A stretch of 64,000 bases of DNA from Lachnospiraceae bacterium. GTDB lineage: Bacteria; Bacillota_A; Clostridia; Lachnospirales; Lachnospiraceae. The notes under the pieces were generated by a model. That model was not told the DNA's origin. It searched no databases and saw only the letters and a list, made by a program, of their open reading frames with translations. Of this stretch, positions 25,242 to 33,627 are shown piece by piece. The first letter of the stretch is position 1. Every line of letters starts with the position of its first letter. The translations under genes were made by a program, and so were the position numbers. The stretch lies in assembly GCA_009911175.1 (NCBI GenBank), contig QXWX01000001.1, forward strand, positions 186,001 to 250,000, given 5' to 3'.

Positions 25242-26654
25242 TCATGATTCGTTATTTGTTTCTTTCTTCTCCTTCGGCAGAACGAAGCTCAGCAACAGCG
25301 ATACGACAAACACGCCTGCTACCGCGTTTCCATTAAAGATGTCTCCCACAGCCTGAGGGAATGCCGCAAAAAAGTTGCCGTCCGTCTGTGTCAGTCCCAC
25401 GCCGATGCAGAATGCCAGGGACACCAGGATCATGGTCCGGTCATCAAACTCACATTCCTTCAGCATCTTCATCCCTTCGTACATGATAGACCCAAACATC
25501 ATGACCGTACATCCGCCCAGCACCGATTGAGGCAATGAGTTGAAGAACGCCCCCAGCGGCGGGAACAGGGATGCCAGGATCAGGATCATAGCCCCCATCA
25601 GGATCGTGAATCGGTTAATGACTCCTGTCATGGTCACCAGGCCTACATTCTGACTGAAAGAGGTCAGCGGAAGGCAGCCGAAGCACCCGGAAATGGTACT
25701 GGAAAATCCGTCCACAGCCAGAGAGCCCTGCAGCTCCTCGATCTTAATGTCACGCCCTAAAGTCCCCGTACATACGGCTGTCGTCGCCCCTGTCGTCTCT
25801 GCCGCAGACACCAGGAATACAATGGCGATCGTAAAGAACGCGCCGATATCAAAGACCGGCTTGTGGCTTGTGAAAAATACCAGTCTCGGGATACTGAAAA
25901 ATCCGACCTCGCCGATCGTCTTTGTAATTCCGGAAAAATCGATCATAGGCGCGATCCCCGCGATCGTGAAGATTCCGGACAGGATATATCCCAGGATCAG
26001 CCCCACCAGGATATTCAGATTTTTATACACACCCTTCAATAAATAGCGGGATACAAGGCATACCACCAGGGTAAACGCTCCCACAAACAGATGATACCAG
26101 GATCCGAAGGTATCCGCGCCGCTGCCGCCGCCCCAGGAATTCATTCCCACCGGCAGGAGAGAAAGTCCGATCGCAATGACCACACAGGCAGAGACCACCG
26201 GCGTCAGATACCGCTTCCAGTACTTTGCGCTCAGTCCCACTACGCCCTCAAAGATACCGCCGAGGATGACGGCTCCTACCATGCCTTCATAACCCAGATT
26301 CGGATTGGTGCAGATCATCAGCAGGCTTCCCAGGAAGGTAAAGCTGACACCCATGACGATCGGCAGCTTCGAGCCGATCTTCCAGACCGGGTACAGCTGC
26401 AGACAGGTTCCGATGCCGGCCACAAACATGGCACACTGCAAAAGCCTTGTGATCTCCACCGCGGTCAGGGATTCTCCCGTTCCCCGGACAACCGCGGCGC
26501 CGCACACGATCAGCACCGGCGCCAGATTTGACACGAACATGGCAAGCACATGCTGGAGTCCGAAGGGGATCGCCTTCGTCAGCGGCACCCTTCCGTTTAA
26601 CTTATAAATATTTTCTTCACTTACGGTGGTGATGATTTCTTCTTTATTCTCCAT
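25242..26654 (-). CDS. NCS2-family purine permease (xanthine/urate type)
   Basis: A 470-residue membrane transporter with about fourteen membrane segments. Family signature segments are LQHVLAMFVSNLAPVL, the helix-8 stretch FLVSAAETTGATTAVC and the loop SGCFGCLPLTSFSQNVGLV. The QNVGLV-type motif favours xanthine or urate over uracil. The ATG at 26654 follows GAGAGGAAAAATC; a start six codons upstream is weaker. It lies just downstream of the terminator of the xanthine dehydrogenase operon and probably brings in its substrate. No purine riboswitch is visible in the short leader. Confidence 0.9.
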   Translation of the reverse strand: MENKEEIITTVSEENIYKLNGRVPLTKAIPFGLQHVLAMFVSNLAPVLIVCGAAVVRGTGESLTAVEITRLLQCAMFVAGIGTCLQLYPVWKIGSKLPIVMGVSFTFLGSLLMICTNPNLGYEGMVGAVILGGIFEGVVGLSAKYWKRYLTPVVSACVVIAIGLSLLPVGMNSWGGGSGADTFGSWYHLFVGAFTLVVCLVSRYLLKGVYKNLNILVGLILGYILSGIFTIAGIAPMIDFSGITKTIGEVGFFSIPRLVFFTSHKPVFDIGAFFTIAIVFLVSAAETTGATTAVCTGTLGRDIKIEELQGSLAVDGFSSTISGCFGCLPLTSFSQNVGLVTMTGVINRFTILMGAMILILASLFPPLGAFFNSLPQSVLGGCTVMMFGSIMYEGMKMLKECEFDDRTMILVSLAFCIGVGLTQTDGNFFAAFPQAVGDIFNGNAVAGVFVVSLLLSFVLPKEKKETNNES

Positions 26655-26755
26655 AGATTTTTCCTCTCTCAAGCTCTTATGGTCTTTTACCTTTTTCCTA
26701 TCTTATTTTATGTCTGCCTCATGCCGGACAATGACGATTTTCCCGAAAAAAAGTC

Positions 26756-26793
26756 AAAAAGGGAGAAGCGGTCTGTCAATGACCGCTTCTCCC
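26756..26793 (-). terminator. Terminator of the xanthine dehydrogenase operon
   Basis: A perfect 13-bp stem: GGGAGAAGCGGTC (26761-26773) pairs with GACCGCTTCTCCC (26781-26793). Five A residues precede it, forming the T-run on the minus strand. Confidence 0.9.
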
Positions 26794-26833
26794 AGCGATT
26801 CTCAACATCCGGCTCTTTGCCTTGGATACATTT

Positions 26834-27340
26834 TTAAACCTCGTCCGCTTCCTTCTCTTTTCCCAGTCTGCGGAGCATGGTCTTCTTCACTGCCCGGAAG
26901 ATATTTTCATATCCCGTACACCTGCACAGGTGTCCGGACATCAGCTTGCGGATCTCGTCATCCGAAAATTCCCGTTTTGCTTCCAGGATCTCCACCGCGC
27001 TCATGATAAATCCGGGGCTGCAGAATCCGCACTGCACCGCCGCCTCATCGATAAACGCCTGCTGGATATCGGAGATCTCTCCATTGGGTCCGGCCAAACC
27101 TTCCAGAGTCAATATTTCCTTGCCCTCGGCCCATACCGCAAGATAGATGCAGGAGTTGAAGCATTCCCCGTCTATGATCACGTTGCACGCGCCGCACTCT
27201 CCGACCTCGCAGCCCTTTTTCACACTGGTAAGCCGATAATCGTCCCGAAGCATATCCGTAAGAGAGGCACGGACATCCACCATTTTTTCCACCTGCTTCC
27301 CATTGATGGTGCAGGAAACCAGCTTATACTGTTTACTCAT
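26834..27340 (-). CDS. xdhC: Xanthine dehydrogenase iron-sulfur subunit
   Basis: A 168-residue small subunit carrying two [2Fe-2S] clusters. The plant-ferredoxin-like cluster is bound by CEVGECGAC with a fourth cysteine downstream (Cys44, 49, 52, 64). The second uses CGFC and CRC (Cys104, 107, 139, 141). It passes electrons from the molybdenum site to FAD. The ATG at 27340 follows GGAGGTGAGG and overlaps the end of the FAD-subunit gene by eight bases, so the two are translationally coupled. It is the last gene of the operon. Confidence 0.92.
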   Translation of the reverse strand: MSKQYKLVSCTINGKQVEKMVDVRASLTDMLRDDYRLTSVKKGCEVGECGACNVIIDGECFNSCIYLAVWAEGKEILTLEGLAGPNGEISDIQQAFIDEAAVQCGFCSPGFIMSAVEILEAKREFSDDEIRKLMSGHLCRCTGYENIFRAVKKTMLRRLGKEKEADEV

Positions 27341-28220
27341 TGACCTCACCTCCCGCAAGACGAATAGACTCTTTCAGCGCCCGTTTGGCAAGTACCACCG
27401 CAATGTGCTGCCGGAACGCCTTGGAAGCGCGCCAGCTGTCCCTGGGATTGATATCCTCCAGGACCGTCTCTGCAAATGCCTTCACCGTTTCCTCAGACAC
27501 CGGCTTTCCCTCAGCCGCTTTTTCCGCCGACGGCGCCCGCATGGGCACCGGGCCTGCAACGCCGTATGCGATCCGCGCGTCCTCGATGGTCTTTTTATCT
27601 GCGGACAGCCTGACATTGACCGAGCATCCTGTAGTCGCAATATCCATGGCATTTCTCATGGCATATTTAATATAATGCCCGTAATAGCCCTCATAGGCTT
27701 CCTTCGGAATGATGATCGCCGTCTGTATTTCTCCCGGCCGCAGATCCACCACGCCTGCCTTTATGTAAAAGTCATGGATCGGAATCCTGCGCGCCCCGTC
27801 CGGTCCGGTGATCTCCACCACCGCGTCCCACGCATGGAGCGTAGAAGCCGAATCTGCGGAGGTCACGCCGTTGCAGGTATTTCCTCCGATGGTCCCGATG
27901 TTGCGGATCTGAGGACCGCCTACCATATCCACCGCCTCACCCAGCACATTGATATGCTTCTGGATGATCGGATCTCTGGTGATATGTGAAAAGCTGGTAA
28001 GGGAACCGATGCGGATGGCTCCGTCCGCTTCATAGCTGACGCCGCGCATCTCATCCAGACCGTAGATACTGACCAGCTCCTTGCCCGCGCGCTTTCCTTC
28101 CCGCATCTGTACCAGAACATCGCTTCCGCCCGCAATGATCTGCGCCTCCGGATGTTCTATGAGAAGACGGATCGCATGCTCCACACTTTCCGCCTCGTAA
28201 AGTGCCTTTATATCATACAT
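27333..28220 (-). CDS. xdhB: Xanthine dehydrogenase FAD-binding subunit
   Basis: A 295-residue middle subunit of the CoxM/XdhB type. The FAD-binding motifs are AGGSDVLVQMREG near the N-terminus and GGPQIRNIGTIGGNTCNG (about residues 100-117). It receives electrons from the iron-sulfur subunit and reduces NAD. It begins six bases after the molybdenum-subunit gene behind GGGAGGTAAAAC. The three-subunit arrangement is that of E. coli XdhABC. Confidence 0.92.
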   Translation of the reverse strand: MYDIKALYEAESVEHAIRLLIEHPEAQIIAGGSDVLVQMREGKRAGKELVSIYGLDEMRGVSYEADGAIRIGSLTSFSHITRDPIIQKHINVLGEAVDMVGGPQIRNIGTIGGNTCNGVTSADSASTLHAWDAVVEITGPDGARRIPIHDFYIKAGVVDLRPGEIQTAIIIPKEAYEGYYGHYIKYAMRNAMDIATTGCSVNVRLSADKKTIEDARIAYGVAGPVPMRAPSAEKAAEGKPVSEETVKAFAETVLEDINPRDSWRASKAFRQHIAVVLAKRALKESIRLAGGEVNE

Positions 28221-28226
28221 AATGTT

Positions 28227-30527
28227 TTACCTCCCTTCACTCTCGAAAATACCTTCCTCCGTAAATCTGCGGAACAGGTTATGCGGATTCACAGGTGCCT
28301 CATTGACTCCGACCCCGGTTGCCTGATACACTGCATTCCGGATCGCAGGCGCTACGGAACAGGTCGGCGGCTCTCCAAGCGCTTTCGTCCCGAATGCACT
28401 GGTAGGCTCCGGATTCTCCACGAACAGCGCTTTCAGCCGCGGATGGTCCATAAAGGTGGAAAGCTTATAATCCAGCAGGTTATTGTTCAGCGCGCGCCCT
28501 GTCTTCGGATCAAACATCAGCCGTTCCGACAGCCCGAAGCCGATCCCCATGCTCATGCCGCCGTGTACCTGGGCCTCTGCCAGTGCCGGATTGATCAGCT
28601 TTCCGGCGTCATGCACATTGACGATATCCAAAAGCTTCACCCTGCACATGGGGATATCCACTTCCACTTCCGCCATGGTGCATCCGAAGGAATACGCGTT
28701 GGACTTGATCTGGGACGTGCTTTCCGCCGACAGATGCTGGCTGTTCGTCAGGCTGTACAGTGCTTCGGTGGCCAGCTCTCCCAATGTCATCAGTTCCCTT
28801 CCGTCTGTCGTGCGGACGATATTCCCGTCCACGATATCCAGATTGTAAGGAGGCATCCGGGTCAGCTCCTGGGCGTATTTCAAAATCCGCTCCCGCAGAA
28901 GCAGCGCGGTCTGGCGGATCGCAAAGCCTGCCGTATAGGTCTGCCTGGACGCATAAGCCCCGGTTCCGAACGGCGTCACGTCCGTATCCTGGCAGGATAC
29001 CACATGGACACTCTCCAGCGGCACACCCAGCACATCTGCTGTCATCTGTGTATATGCCGTGTCCGCCCCCTGGCCGATCTCGGTCTCTCCAAGCTGCACC
29101 TGCAGGGAGCCGTCCTGGTTCAATACCATCCGACAGGACGAGGTTTCCAGGGAAATGGGCCACACCGCCGTATTGTACCAGAATACGGACATGCCGATCC
29201 CCCGCCGGATATCTCCGGTCTGGTTCTGATACTCCTTGAACTTCCGCTCATAATCAATGGCTTCCATGGCCTTGTCAAGACACTGGTTAAAGGTATCGGA
29301 ATACAGTTCATTTTTGGAAAACGGATCCATATACCCCACCGGCATCAGATTCTTCCGCCGGAATTCCAGCGGATCCATGCCCATCTTGGCCGCCACGTCC
29401 TCGGTATGGCATTCCACCGCCCACATAGCCTGCGGGATTCCGTAGCCGCGCATGGCTCCTGCCACGGATTTATTCGTAAATATCGTATATGCGTCAACCT
29501 CTACATTGTCGCAGGGATACAGCTGCGGGAATGCGCCGGCCCCTTTTGCCACGATGCTGTGGCCGTGGGAAGCATATGCCCCCTGGTCGGAAAAGGCTTC
29601 CAGCTTCCGGGCCGCGTAGGTGCCGTCCGGCCGTACCCAGGAAATGATATGGCTGCGGATGGAATGTCGCACCCGGTTGGATACAAAGGTGTCCTCCCTG
29701 GGAACATCCAGCTTCACCAGATGTCCTCCCACCTGCATACAGAGCCATGCACAGAGCGGCTCATAGAGGATATCCTGCTTATTGCCGAATCCGCCGCCGA
29801 TATAAGGCTTGATAATCCGGACCTGCCCCCAGCCGATGCCCAGCGCCTGGCCGACCACGCGGCGGACAATATGCGGGATCTGAGTAGAGGCAACCACCGT
29901 AATGCGTTCTCCCTCCATCTCCGCGTAGCAGATGAAGTTCTCGATATGGCAGTGCTGCACGGTCGGCGTCTCATACCAGCCTTCCACCCTGGTCAGTCCC
30001 GGTTCCTGAATCGCTTCCTCATAATTCCCCTTTCGGATGGTCGTATGCTTCAAAATATTGTTCGGGTACTTCTCATGGATCTGAGGCGCCCCGTCCTTCA
30101 TGGCCTCCTGTACATCCAGAACAAACGGATACTCTTCATACTCCACCTTGATCGCGCGGATCGCCTGTGCGGCGGACACTTCATCCTCCGCCACCACCGC
30201 GGCGATGTCGTCTCCATAGAAGCGGACCTCTTCCGTCAGGACCAGACGGTCCGCCACATCCTGATGCCCCGGATCCGTGGACCATGGATGGCCTGCCGTC
30301 GGAAAATAATGCTTCTCCTTCACGTCGAAACAAGTGAATACCCTGATCACGCCGGGTATTTTTTCCGCTTCGCTCGTATCTATGGATACCACCCTTCCAT
30401 GAGCAATCGTGGAATGCAGTACCTGTGCAATATACGCGCTTTTGTCGCACAGGTCATCCGTATACTTGGTACGCCCGATCACCTTGTCATAGGCATCCAC
30501 ACGGGTTACTTTTTTTCCTACATACAT
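28227..30527 (-). CDS. xdhA: Xanthine dehydrogenase molybdenum-binding subunit
   Basis: A 766-residue molybdenum hydroxylase subunit oxidising xanthine or hypoxanthine. Cofactor-contact segments include GGGFGNKQD, AMRGYGIPQ and GQGADTAY, and the catalytic glutamate is in KALGEPPT (Glu719). The ATG at 30527 follows GGAGGGAGAAAC; the longer frame to 30572 overlaps the regulator gene. The gene lies 31 bases after the Crp/Fnr-like regulator. Nicotinate or another aromatic heterocycle remains possible as substrate, but the adjacent purine permease supports purines. No molybdenum cofactor maturation gene is present in the window. Confidence 0.9.
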   Translation of the reverse strand: MYVGKKVTRVDAYDKVIGRTKYTDDLCDKSAYIAQVLHSTIAHGRVVSIDTSEAEKIPGVIRVFTCFDVKEKHYFPTAGHPWSTDPGHQDVADRLVLTEEVRFYGDDIAAVVAEDEVSAAQAIRAIKVEYEEYPFVLDVQEAMKDGAPQIHEKYPNNILKHTTIRKGNYEEAIQEPGLTRVEGWYETPTVQHCHIENFICYAEMEGERITVVASTQIPHIVRRVVGQALGIGWGQVRIIKPYIGGGFGNKQDILYEPLCAWLCMQVGGHLVKLDVPREDTFVSNRVRHSIRSHIISWVRPDGTYAARKLEAFSDQGAYASHGHSIVAKGAGAFPQLYPCDNVEVDAYTIFTNKSVAGAMRGYGIPQAMWAVECHTEDVAAKMGMDPLEFRRKNLMPVGYMDPFSKNELYSDTFNQCLDKAMEAIDYERKFKEYQNQTGDIRRGIGMSVFWYNTAVWPISLETSSCRMVLNQDGSLQVQLGETEIGQGADTAYTQMTADVLGVPLESVHVVSCQDTDVTPFGTGAYASRQTYTAGFAIRQTALLLRERILKYAQELTRMPPYNLDIVDGNIVRTTDGRELMTLGELATEALYSLTNSQHLSAESTSQIKSNAYSFGCTMAEVEVDIPMCRVKLLDIVNVHDAGKLINPALAEAQVHGGMSMGIGFGLSERLMFDPKTGRALNNNLLDYKLSTFMDHPRLKALFVENPEPTSAFGTKALGEPPTCSVAPAIRNAVYQATGVGVNEAPVNPHNLFRRFTEEGIFESEGR

Positions 30528-30558
30528 CGTTTCTCCCTCCTTATGCTTTCTAACATTT

Positions 30559-31266
30559 TCAGATCTCACCATAAATGTATTGTCCGATATGCCGCTTCAT
30601 TTCCTGATATCCAGCTTCTGTGATCACGATCTTCCCCTTTTGGATATCAATCAGATCAATCTCCTTCAACTTTTTGATATTGCGGTTCAGCGTCTTAACG
30701 GAAAAGCCGATCTCCTCTGAAAGCTGGTCCCGGCTTTCCTTAAGCTCCAGCACCTGTTTCAGCGGCTGCTTCTGCTCGTATTTTCGAATCAGATGCATCA
30801 TCAGCCGTTCCCGGCCTTCAATGAACAGATACTTCCGGGCATCTGCCGTCTGGGAGATCAGCCTGCTCATGTTTTCCTTCGTCCGAAGGTACAGCGCGTC
30901 CACATCGCTGCAGAGCCAATCCATATAAGGCGCCATCGGAATCACCAGTACCCGGCACTTTGTTGCCGTGATCACCCCGATCCGGTAGTTGGTAAGATCC
31001 GCAAAGTACTCGATCTCTCCGAAAAAATCCCCGGGCCCATAGTCCTTAAAATAGTAAGGCCTTTCATTCATGGGCCATTCGATTCCGGTCACCTTTCCGG
31101 ATAAAATGATGTAAATATTGCTGCACCTTTCCCCGGCTTTGATCAGCGTCTCATTTTCCGCCACCTCCATGACTCTCATATAGTACTTGACTTCCTCCGT
31201 GCAGTTCTGGAACAGCATTTCCATGTACGTCTGCTTTTTCAGCGGCAGCTCTTTAAATACGTCCAT
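30559..31266 (-). CDS. Crp/Fnr-family regulator of the xanthine dehydrogenase operon
   Basis: A 235-residue regulator with an N-terminal cyclic-nucleotide-binding-like barrel (KVTGIEWPMNERPYYFKDYG, GPGDFFGEIEYF) and a C-terminal winged helix with SRDQLSEEIGFSVKTLNRNI. No Fnr-type cysteine cluster is present, so an iron-sulfur oxygen sensor is unlikely. The ATG at 31266 follows GAGGTGAGG. It is the first gene of the same transcript as xdhA. It is probably an activator tuned by a metabolite or by redox state; the ligand is unknown. Confidence 0.85.
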   Translation of the reverse strand: MDVFKELPLKKQTYMEMLFQNCTEEVKYYMRVMEVAENETLIKAGERCSNIYIILSGKVTGIEWPMNERPYYFKDYGPGDFFGEIEYFADLTNYRIGVITATKCRVLVIPMAPYMDWLCSDVDALYLRTKENMSRLISQTADARKYLFIEGRERLMMHLIRKYEQKQPLKQVLELKESRDQLSEEIGFSVKTLNRNIKKLKEIDLIDIQKGKIVITEAGYQEMKRHIGQYIYGEI

Positions 31267-31287
31267 AGGCCTCACCTCTTTTTACTT

Positions 31288-31361
31288 ATTATACAGAATC
31301 CGCCTTGAAAATAAAAAGGACGAATGACCTGAATTTGCGGTATTTTAAAAATACGGCAAAT
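31288..31361 (-). promoter_or_regulatory. Promoter region and 29-bp inverted repeat upstream of the xdh operon
   Basis: A -10 TATAAT (minus strand, 31288-31293) lacks a strong -35, which suits an activated promoter. Upstream lies a 29-base inverted repeat (31333-31361) with 14-base arms that match at 13 of 14 positions (ATTTGCGGTATTTT and its partner). It does not resemble TGTGA-type Crp sites. It may bind the Crp/Fnr-like protein or another regulator. Confidence 0.5.
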
Positions 31362-31471
31362 GCAACAAATATGCATCTTTTTTCCATCGTCAACCAGCGG
31401 TTTTTTGTGCATTTTTACAATATAAAATAGCTGAGAATAGAAATGTAATGCGTCCGCCCTCCTTTATGTTT

Positions 31472-31504
31472 AAAAAAAGGCAGTCACCCTGACTGATGAC
31501 TGCC
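31472..31504 (-). terminator. Terminator downstream of truA
   Basis: GGCAGTCA (31479-31486) pairs with TGACTGCC (31497-31504), preceded by seven A residues that become the T-run on the minus strand. It would end the ecf-truA transcript about 280 bases after the truA stop. Confidence 0.75.
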
Positions 31505-31610
31505 GTACGGCAAACACTCCTGATCCATATATTCTATAGAATTCAATCGCTGTTCAGAACGAAAGACCGCAGATCCGTCTGCCGCTGTCCTGAATAGTCA
31601 CAGAAATTAC

Positions 31611-31818
31611 AAATATTCCACCTGTACGGTTGCAATCCGAAGTCACATTTTTATGCAATTTATTGCAATGAAAATGCGACTGCGGATTAGCAGCCTACCT
31701 CATTAATGAGTAAAATGTGACTGCGTTAGCAGGCACAAAAGTGCGAAGCACGGATTTTACGAATGAATGAGGTGGGTTGGATGCTCAAAGAGCATCCAAC
31801 CGTACAGGTGGCAAATAT
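31611..31818. repeat. Structured MITE-like repeat at the 3' end of truA
   Basis: About 200 bases bounded by perfect 15-bp inverted repeats, CCACCTGTACGGTTG (31618-31632) and its complement (31797-31811), each flanked by AATATT-like sequence. Inside are AGTCACATTTT/AAAATGTGACT (31641-31651 with 31712-31722), an imperfect pair 31632-31652 with 31671-31691, and GGTTGGATGCTC/GAGCATCCAACC near 31775-31801. No ORF is contained. The right end encodes the last residues and the stop of TruA. A non-autonomous mobile element or a repeat-derived RNA is inferred. Confidence 0.6.
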
Positions 31819-32576
31819 TCAATCCCCACCAGCACCAGCCCCTGAGGAGGCGCCGTTACTCCTGCCGCCTGGCGGTTCTCTGCTTCCAGGATATCCTTCA
31901 CCTGTTCCGGCGTATAGAACCCGCGCCCGACCCGCAGAAGCGTACCCACGATAATCCGGACCATATTATAGAGAAATCCGTTTCCGCGGATCCGAATCGT
32001 AATCTCCCTTCCGTCCCGGCCGCTGCCTGCTCCATATACCTCCTGCCTGGAGATCTCCAGATCATAAATTGTCCTCACCGTATCCTCCACGCTGGTCCTG
32101 ATATTGCAGAAGCTGACGAAATCATGAGTTCCCGTGAGATATCCTGCCGCCCGGCGCATATCCTCCAGATTCAGAGGATATGATACAAAATATGTGTTCC
32201 GGCGTCTGGTTGGATCCGGTACATCGGCATTGAAGATATGATATTCATAGGTCTTGACGCAGCTCTGGTATCTCGGATGCCAGTCCGCAGGCACCTCCTC
32301 CGACCGGACGATCACGATATCCTCCGGAAGCCGCTGATTCAGCGCATAGGAGATGCGCTCCGGCGGGATCCGCGTCTCCGTATCAAAAACCGCCGCGTTT
32401 CCCAGCGCGTGGACTCCGGAATCGGTACGGCTCGCGCCGATGATCCGGATCTTCTCCCCCAGGAGCCTGGACAGTTCACGGTTGAGCACCTCTTCCACCG
32501 TGATCCCGTTGGGCTGTATCTGCCAGCCGCAGTAGTCCGTGCCGTCATAGGCGACGGTGATCCTGATCCGCTTCAT
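31785..32576 (-). CDS. truA: tRNA pseudouridine(38-40) synthase TruA with repeat-derived tail
   Basis: A 263-residue enzyme that modifies uridines 38-40 in the tRNA anticodon stem. The catalytic aspartate is in ASRTDSGVHA (Asp52), with the family segments YDGTDYCGWQ and GNGFLYNMVRIIVGTLL. The ATG at 32576 follows GGAGGTTTTT; the longer frame to 32684 is not used. The usual C-terminus ends near GLVLVGIEYL. Here eight more residues (PPVRLDAL) and the stop are read from the inverted-repeat element at 31611-31818. It is the last gene of the ecfA1-ecfA2-ecfT-truA operon. Confidence 0.93.
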   Translation of the reverse strand: MKRIRITVAYDGTDYCGWQIQPNGITVEEVLNRELSRLLGEKIRIIGASRTDSGVHALGNAAVFDTETRIPPERISYALNQRLPEDIVIVRSEEVPADWHPRYQSCVKTYEYHIFNADVPDPTRRRNTYFVSYPLNLEDMRRAAGYLTGTHDFVSFCNIRTSVEDTVRTIYDLEISRQEVYGAGSGRDGREITIRIRGNGFLYNMVRIIVGTLLRVGRGFYTPEQVKDILEAENRQAAGVTAPPQGLVLVGIEYLPPVRLDAL

Positions 32577-32721
32577 AAAAACCTCCGTAACTGTTTTTTT
32601 AATATACTCACAGCCGATGAAGTCTGCCATAAGTATCGCGCCAGCCGCAACCGCAAGGCGGCACAATTTCTCAAGCGGCCGCACGCGTCATGTTATACTG
32701 GGCGGCAGACTTATCTGGCGC

Positions 32722-33546
32722 TCAGAATATCCACAAATGGAAGGGTACAAATCTTCCCAGTCCGAACACTGCTGCCATGTAGAACACCGTGATCAGATAT
32801 GCCATATGATCCCTTGTCTTAAAGATCAGAGGCTTCATCTTCGTCCGGTTCTCCCCCCCGTTATAGCAGCGCGCTTCCATCGCCATGGCCAGATCGTTGG
32901 CCCGCCGGAAGGCGGAGACAAACAACGGGATCAGGATCGGCACCATGGCCTTTGTCCTCTGTATGATATTTCCGCTTTCCAGGTCGGCTCCGCGGGCAAT
33001 CTGCGCCTTCATGATCTTGTCCGTTTCTTCCAGCAGGATCGGGATAAAACGCAGGGCAATGGACATCATCATCGCCACCTCATGCACCGGAACCCGGAAT
33101 CGGTTCAGCGGACGCAGCAGGCTTTCAATCCCGTCTGTCAGACCGTTAGGTGTTGTGGTAAATGTCATAATTGATGAGCCCATGATCAGATAGATCAGAC
33201 GCGCCGCCATAAATACAGAGGTCCGCAGGCCGTTCTCCGTGATATGGAAGATCCAGAAATGAACCAGTTCCTTACCACCCTTTGTCAGAAACAGGTGCAT
33301 GCACACGGTAAATAAAAGTAGCACTACGATCGCTTTCAGCCCTTTCACGATAAATTTCAGCGGCACTCTGCTGGTCTTGATGACCATTGCCAGAAACAAC
33401 GTCGCGATGCCGTATCCCAGCACACTGTTCTGCACAAACAGGGAAACCAGGAACAGCAGCGTACAGACGATCTTCACCCGGGGATCCAGCCGGTGTATGC
33501 AGCTTTTTGCAGGATAATACTGCCCGATTGTAATATCTCTGATCAT
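32722..33546 (-). CDS. ecfT: ECF transporter transmembrane subunit EcfT
   Basis: A 274-residue membrane scaffold of group II energy-coupling factor vitamin transporters. About five membrane segments are followed by coupling helices that carry the Ala-Arg motifs contacting the ATPases, seen as QIARGADL and MEARCYNG. The second motif has Cys where Gly is common. The start follows AAAAGGAGTTTCC. It lies between ecfA2 and truA. The substrate-binding S subunits are not nearby, as expected for a shared module. Confidence 0.93.
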   Translation of the reverse strand: MIRDITIGQYYPAKSCIHRLDPRVKIVCTLLFLVSLFVQNSVLGYGIATLFLAMVIKTSRVPLKFIVKGLKAIVVLLLFTVCMHLFLTKGGKELVHFWIFHITENGLRTSVFMAARLIYLIMGSSIMTFTTTPNGLTDGIESLLRPLNRFRVPVHEVAMMMSIALRFIPILLEETDKIMKAQIARGADLESGNIIQRTKAMVPILIPLFVSAFRRANDLAMAMEARCYNGGENRTKMKPLIFKTRDHMAYLITVFYMAAVFGLGRFVPFHLWIF

Positions 33547-33627
33547 GGAAACTCCTTTTTCATTCTCAAATATTGTTCAGAACATCAAAACTGTAAGATT
33601 TTTCATTGATACTCATAGCCGCGTTTT

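Noticed and set aside
26655..26755. A purine riboswitch before the xanthine permease
   Set aside because: The leader is only about 100 bases and shows none of the conserved loop sequences of the purine aptamer.
28152..30623. An 823-codon open frame on the plus strand opposite the xanthine dehydrogenase gene
   Set aside because: It mirrors xdhA, has no ribosome binding site, no recognisable domain and His/Arg-rich composition typical of antisense shadows in GC-biased genes.
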